A stretch of DNA of 43,888 nucleotides. Origin: Candidatus Saccharibacteria bacterium UBA2112. Its GTDB lineage: Bacteria; Patescibacteriota; Saccharimonadia; Saccharimonadales; Saccharimonadaceae. Under the pieces are notes generated by a model, which was given only the letters and a program-made list of their open reading frames with translations, was not told the DNA's origin and made no database searches. Each line of letters begins with the position of its first letter. The first letter of the stretch is position 1. The stretch spans positions 1 through 43,888 of the forward strand of contig DCYK01000010.1 in NCBI GenBank assembly GCA_002331045.1, read 5' to 3'. This document shows positions 42,113 to 43,888 of this stretch, in pieces. The position numbers were made by a program, and so were the translations under genes.

Positions 42113-42967
42113 CTACCTATTTTGGCTCAGGATTGGATAGATATCGGGGTCCGAAAGGCTCCCTACGGTCAGATCATTAACAGCTATAGTGTGCTCTTGA
42201 TCGCCGCGATTAGCAAAGACGGAGTATCCAATTTTTCCATCGCGTAACGACTCATGCTTTATGAAACGGCCGCCGCGCTCGTCAATAGAGACCTTCTCGG
42301 TATCTATGGACTCCAACTCTTCGTTACTGAAGGGGCTTGGTAGTGCACGATATATGTCAATGTCGCCATAGCCTGGATAATCCTCGGTAAAAGTCTGTAG
42401 GCGATCGTGTGTGTTTGAGCCGGGGCGAGCAACGACGCTAATCGCACGTTGTGCCACCTCTGGTCCGTCGTCGAGCCCGGTCGCATAGAAAATTGCTATT
42501 GTCCAATAATTTAAATAATCCTGATTTGTCCATTCGGAACGGGGTTTATTGAGATCAGGTTTGTAGAATACTTCTCGCTCCTCGGGTGTCCATTCATGGT
42601 TCGGGTCAGCGAGTATACTTTTGTAACTGTCGTCAAACGCTTCGTAAAAGTATGGGGCCCAGTCAGCTGCACGAAGGAACTGATCGAACTCCTCGTATTT
42701 ATCAGGGTCGGCATAGAATCGCTCTTCGGCGGTGTATTCGCTGCCATTGACTACTGTATTTTCGATACGAACAGTATCAATATCAGAGTCATAAGTTCGA
42801 CCACTATCTACACTAGTGGATGTTTCTGCTGGTTTGAGTTTGACGTCCTGTGCTTCGATACTACAGCTTGTGAGCGCTGCGCTGCCGAGGGCACCGGCGG
42901 CCGCAAGGATAGCAACGAACTTTTTTTCGCGGGTGAAAGATGACTGTTCCGGTGATCGGTGCTTCAT
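42113..42967 (-). CDS. Predicted lipoprotein of unknown function
   Basis: A 284-residue protein from ATG 42967. A basic start and a hydrophobic helix end in a lipobox-like LTSC about 30-35 residues in, so it is probably lipid-anchored outside the membrane. The rest is acidic and hydrophilic, with YWTIAIFYATGLDDGPEVAQRAI as the only longer non-polar stretch; no family was recognised. The ATG at 42982 used by a simple longest-frame reading overlaps the -10 box itself, so 42967 is preferred, 6 nt after TATAAT. It is placed between a propeller paralogue and the VirB6-like gene, so it may belong to the secretion apparatus. Confidence 0.72.
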   Translation of the reverse strand: MKHRSPEQSSFTREKKFVAILAAAGALGSAALTSCSIEAQDVKLKPAETSTSVDSGRTYDSDIDTVRIENTVVNGSEYTAEERFYADPDKYEEFDQFLRAADWAPYFYEAFDDSYKSILADPNHEWTPEEREVFYKPDLNKPRSEWTNQDYLNYWTIAIFYATGLDDGPEVAQRAISVVARPGSNTHDRLQTFTEDYPGYGDIDIYRALPSPFSNEELESIDTEKVSIDERGGRFIKHESLRDGKIGYSVFANRGDQEHTIAVNDLTVGSLSDPDIYPILSQNR

Positions 42968-42973
42968 GTTTCT

Positions 42974-43002
42974 ATTATACACTAAAATTTATATAAACGC
43001 AA
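42974..43002 (-). promoter_or_regulatory. Promoter of the lipoprotein gene (-35 and -10)
   Basis: On the minus strand TTGCGT (43002-42997) and TATAAT (42979-42974) are spaced by exactly 17 bp. The -10 ends 6 nt before the ATG at 42967, so the transcript should begin at or within a base or two of the start codon. It is the clearest leaderless promoter of the window. Confidence 0.65.
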
Positions 43003-43021
43003 GTGTTTTGTGTTACCTCTG

Positions 43022-43888
43022 TTACTTTTCGACCGTAATGATAGCGTCGCGCGGAACGGTGATGCCGCGGGCTCTTAATGAATCGATGGCAGTCGTGGTA
43101 AGCTCCTGCGGATTGCCCCCCGTCTCATAAATGATCTGAATGGTATCATCAACCAGGTTACTGGATACAATTCCCGATAGATCATTGTCGGCAAATGGCA
43201 CAGCATCGATCAAGCGTGAGCCTGGTACTCTGTCTGTCTCGTCTGTCAGTTCGTAGGCGTGCCATGCGTCGCTATCATCGTTTGCATGTTTGCCGAGGGT
43301 AAAGACTTTGCCATCAACGGCATAGACCGAAGTGATAGTGATAGTCGGAGATGAAAATAGCAGGCGTGAATCGAGTGTCTCGCTATCGATTGTAAATATC
43401 CCCTCGCCGCTGACGAAGTATAGCTCTTCGTCGGCGCTAACCATAGTGACCGATTGGTCGAATTTACGCGTGGTAAAGCTATTGCTCTGTGGTGAAAATG
43501 CATACAATGTATCACCTGCTTGACCAAAGTAGCGTCCATCAGTCGTAACGTAGAAACTATTAACAAGCGGTGAATTATCGACAGGTCTAGAGTCGACCTG
43601 ACCGTCCGTAAAGCTAAAAGTACTAATCGACGGCTGTGCATAGGTGGCATTGTCTTCGAGATCTTCGCGGGCTATACCACGGTAACAGGTAGTACTGTCA
43701 CCATCAACCGAGCAGAATGTGTGATTATCGCGACGGCTGTAATCGTTCGGCGCTGCAACTCGTTTGTAGGCGATGGTCTTTTGGCTGGGGTCGTGTTTTG
43801 CAAGATAGATAACACCCGAGGCATCGACGATAACAAAATTTCCATTTGTCGTATCATTTGTATCGGTAAATAGTCGAGTGCCGGCGGC
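43022..43888 (-). CDS. Partial propeller-like surface protein, paralogue of the 29176 gene
   Basis: The open frame runs from the right edge (codon phase starts at 43888) to a stop at 43022, giving 288 visible residues; the start lies outside. It aligns along its length with the propeller protein at 29176: FTDTNDTTNGNFVIVDASGVI against FTDQTDPTNKRFILADPLGVI, then YKRVAAPNDYS against YTRIAPPPKYN, a Cys pair (FCSVDGDSTTCY), and SRLIDAVPF against SRLIDLFPL. Blades include GRYFGQAGDTLYAFS and GKVFTLGK. It is not recognised as a named family. The amino-terminal membrane anchor is expected off-window. Together the two paralogues bracket the secretion cluster. Confidence 0.75.
   Translation of the reverse strand, partial: AAGTRLFTDTNDTTNGNFVIVDASGVIYLAKHDPSQKTIAYKRVAAPNDYSRRDNHTFCSVDGDSTTCYRGIAREDLEDNATYAQPSISTFSFTDGQVDSRPVDNSPLVNSFYVTTDGRYFGQAGDTLYAFSPQSNSFTTRKFDQSVTMVSADEELYFVSGEGIFTIDSETLDSRLLFSSPTITITSVYAVDGKVFTLGKHANDDSDAWHAYELTDETDRVPGSRLIDAVPFADNDLSGIVSSNLVDDTIQIIYETGGNPQELTTTAIDSLRARGITVPRDAIITVEK

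Noticed and set aside
42968..42982. Upstream ATG for the lipoprotein gene
   Set aside because: The five extra codons are formed by the TATAAT -10 box itself, with a 17-bp-spaced -35 upstream; the next ATG fits the leaderless pattern.
1..43888. tRNA, rRNA, tmRNA, CRISPR arrays, insertion sequences, att sites
   Set aside because: Intergenic gaps are too short and none showed cloverleaf, repeat-spacer, transposase or terminal-repeat features by eye; a covariance-model scan would be needed to exclude small RNAs.
1..43888. Alternative genetic code with TGA read as glycine (SR1/Gracilibacteria)
   Set aside because: TGA ends several well-defined genes at the expected length (for example at 8530, 11037 and 21979), so the standard bacterial code fits.

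Overview
The window reads as the replication-origin region of a small-genome Candidate Phyla Radiation bacterium, most likely Candidatus Saccharibacteria (TM7). This is inferred from gene content and not from a marker tree. The points in favour are an rnpA/rpmH/dnaA/dnaN/recF core, a PrgI + split VirB4 + VirB6-like secretion cluster beside the origin, very tight packing with many 1-4 bp overlaps, and -10 boxes that sit almost on the start codons. TGA is used as a stop, so the code is standard (table 11), unlike SR1/Gracilibacteria. No tRNA, rRNA, CRISPR array or insertion sequence was seen. No gene-free stretch exceeds 300 bases; the two largest (25164-25424 and 26775-27038) hold the DnaA boxes.

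Region 1 (1-23076) is a surface-glycan locus. It opens with a truncated ATP sulfurylase (sat, running off the left edge). A flippase-like membrane protein, a sulfotransferase, a GT4 glycosyltransferase and a large GT-C-like membrane protein follow. Next come a small anchored protein and a secreted mannose-binding-type lectin, two GT4 enzymes, a giant three-domain glycosyltransferase fusion, a second sulfotransferase, and a Wzt/Wzm polysaccharide ABC exporter. The block ends with GDP-D-rhamnose enzymes (Rmd, Gmd), a Nudix hydrolase, a mannose-6-phosphate isomerase-type cupin, a polyprenyl-phosphate sugar synthase-like GT2 and another GT4. Together these suggest a mannose/D-rhamnose polymer made in the cytoplasm, exported by Wzm/Wzt, sulfated with PAPS, and possibly held at the surface by a lectin.

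Region 2 (23073-29179) is the origin core. jag, yidC, rnpA and rpmH run leftward; dnaA, dnaN and recF run rightward. TTTTCCACA-type DnaA boxes lie on both sides of dnaA, and one overlaps the predicted -35 of dnaA. gyrB does not follow recF.

Region 3 (29176-43888) is all on the minus strand, so it points toward the origin. It encodes a minimal type IV secretion-like machine: a VirB6-like channel, PrgI, a VirB4 amino-terminal-domain protein and the VirB4 ATPase. With it come a lipoprotein, two large wall-degrading proteins (an M23 peptidase joined to a basic-secretory-protein-type metallopeptidase, and a lysozyme joined to an M15-like peptidase), and two paralogous membrane-anchored propeller-like proteins at the two ends. 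VirD4, VirB8-10, VirB11 and relaxase are not seen. For a presumed epibiont this looks like a cell-envelope-penetrating apparatus, but that role is inference.
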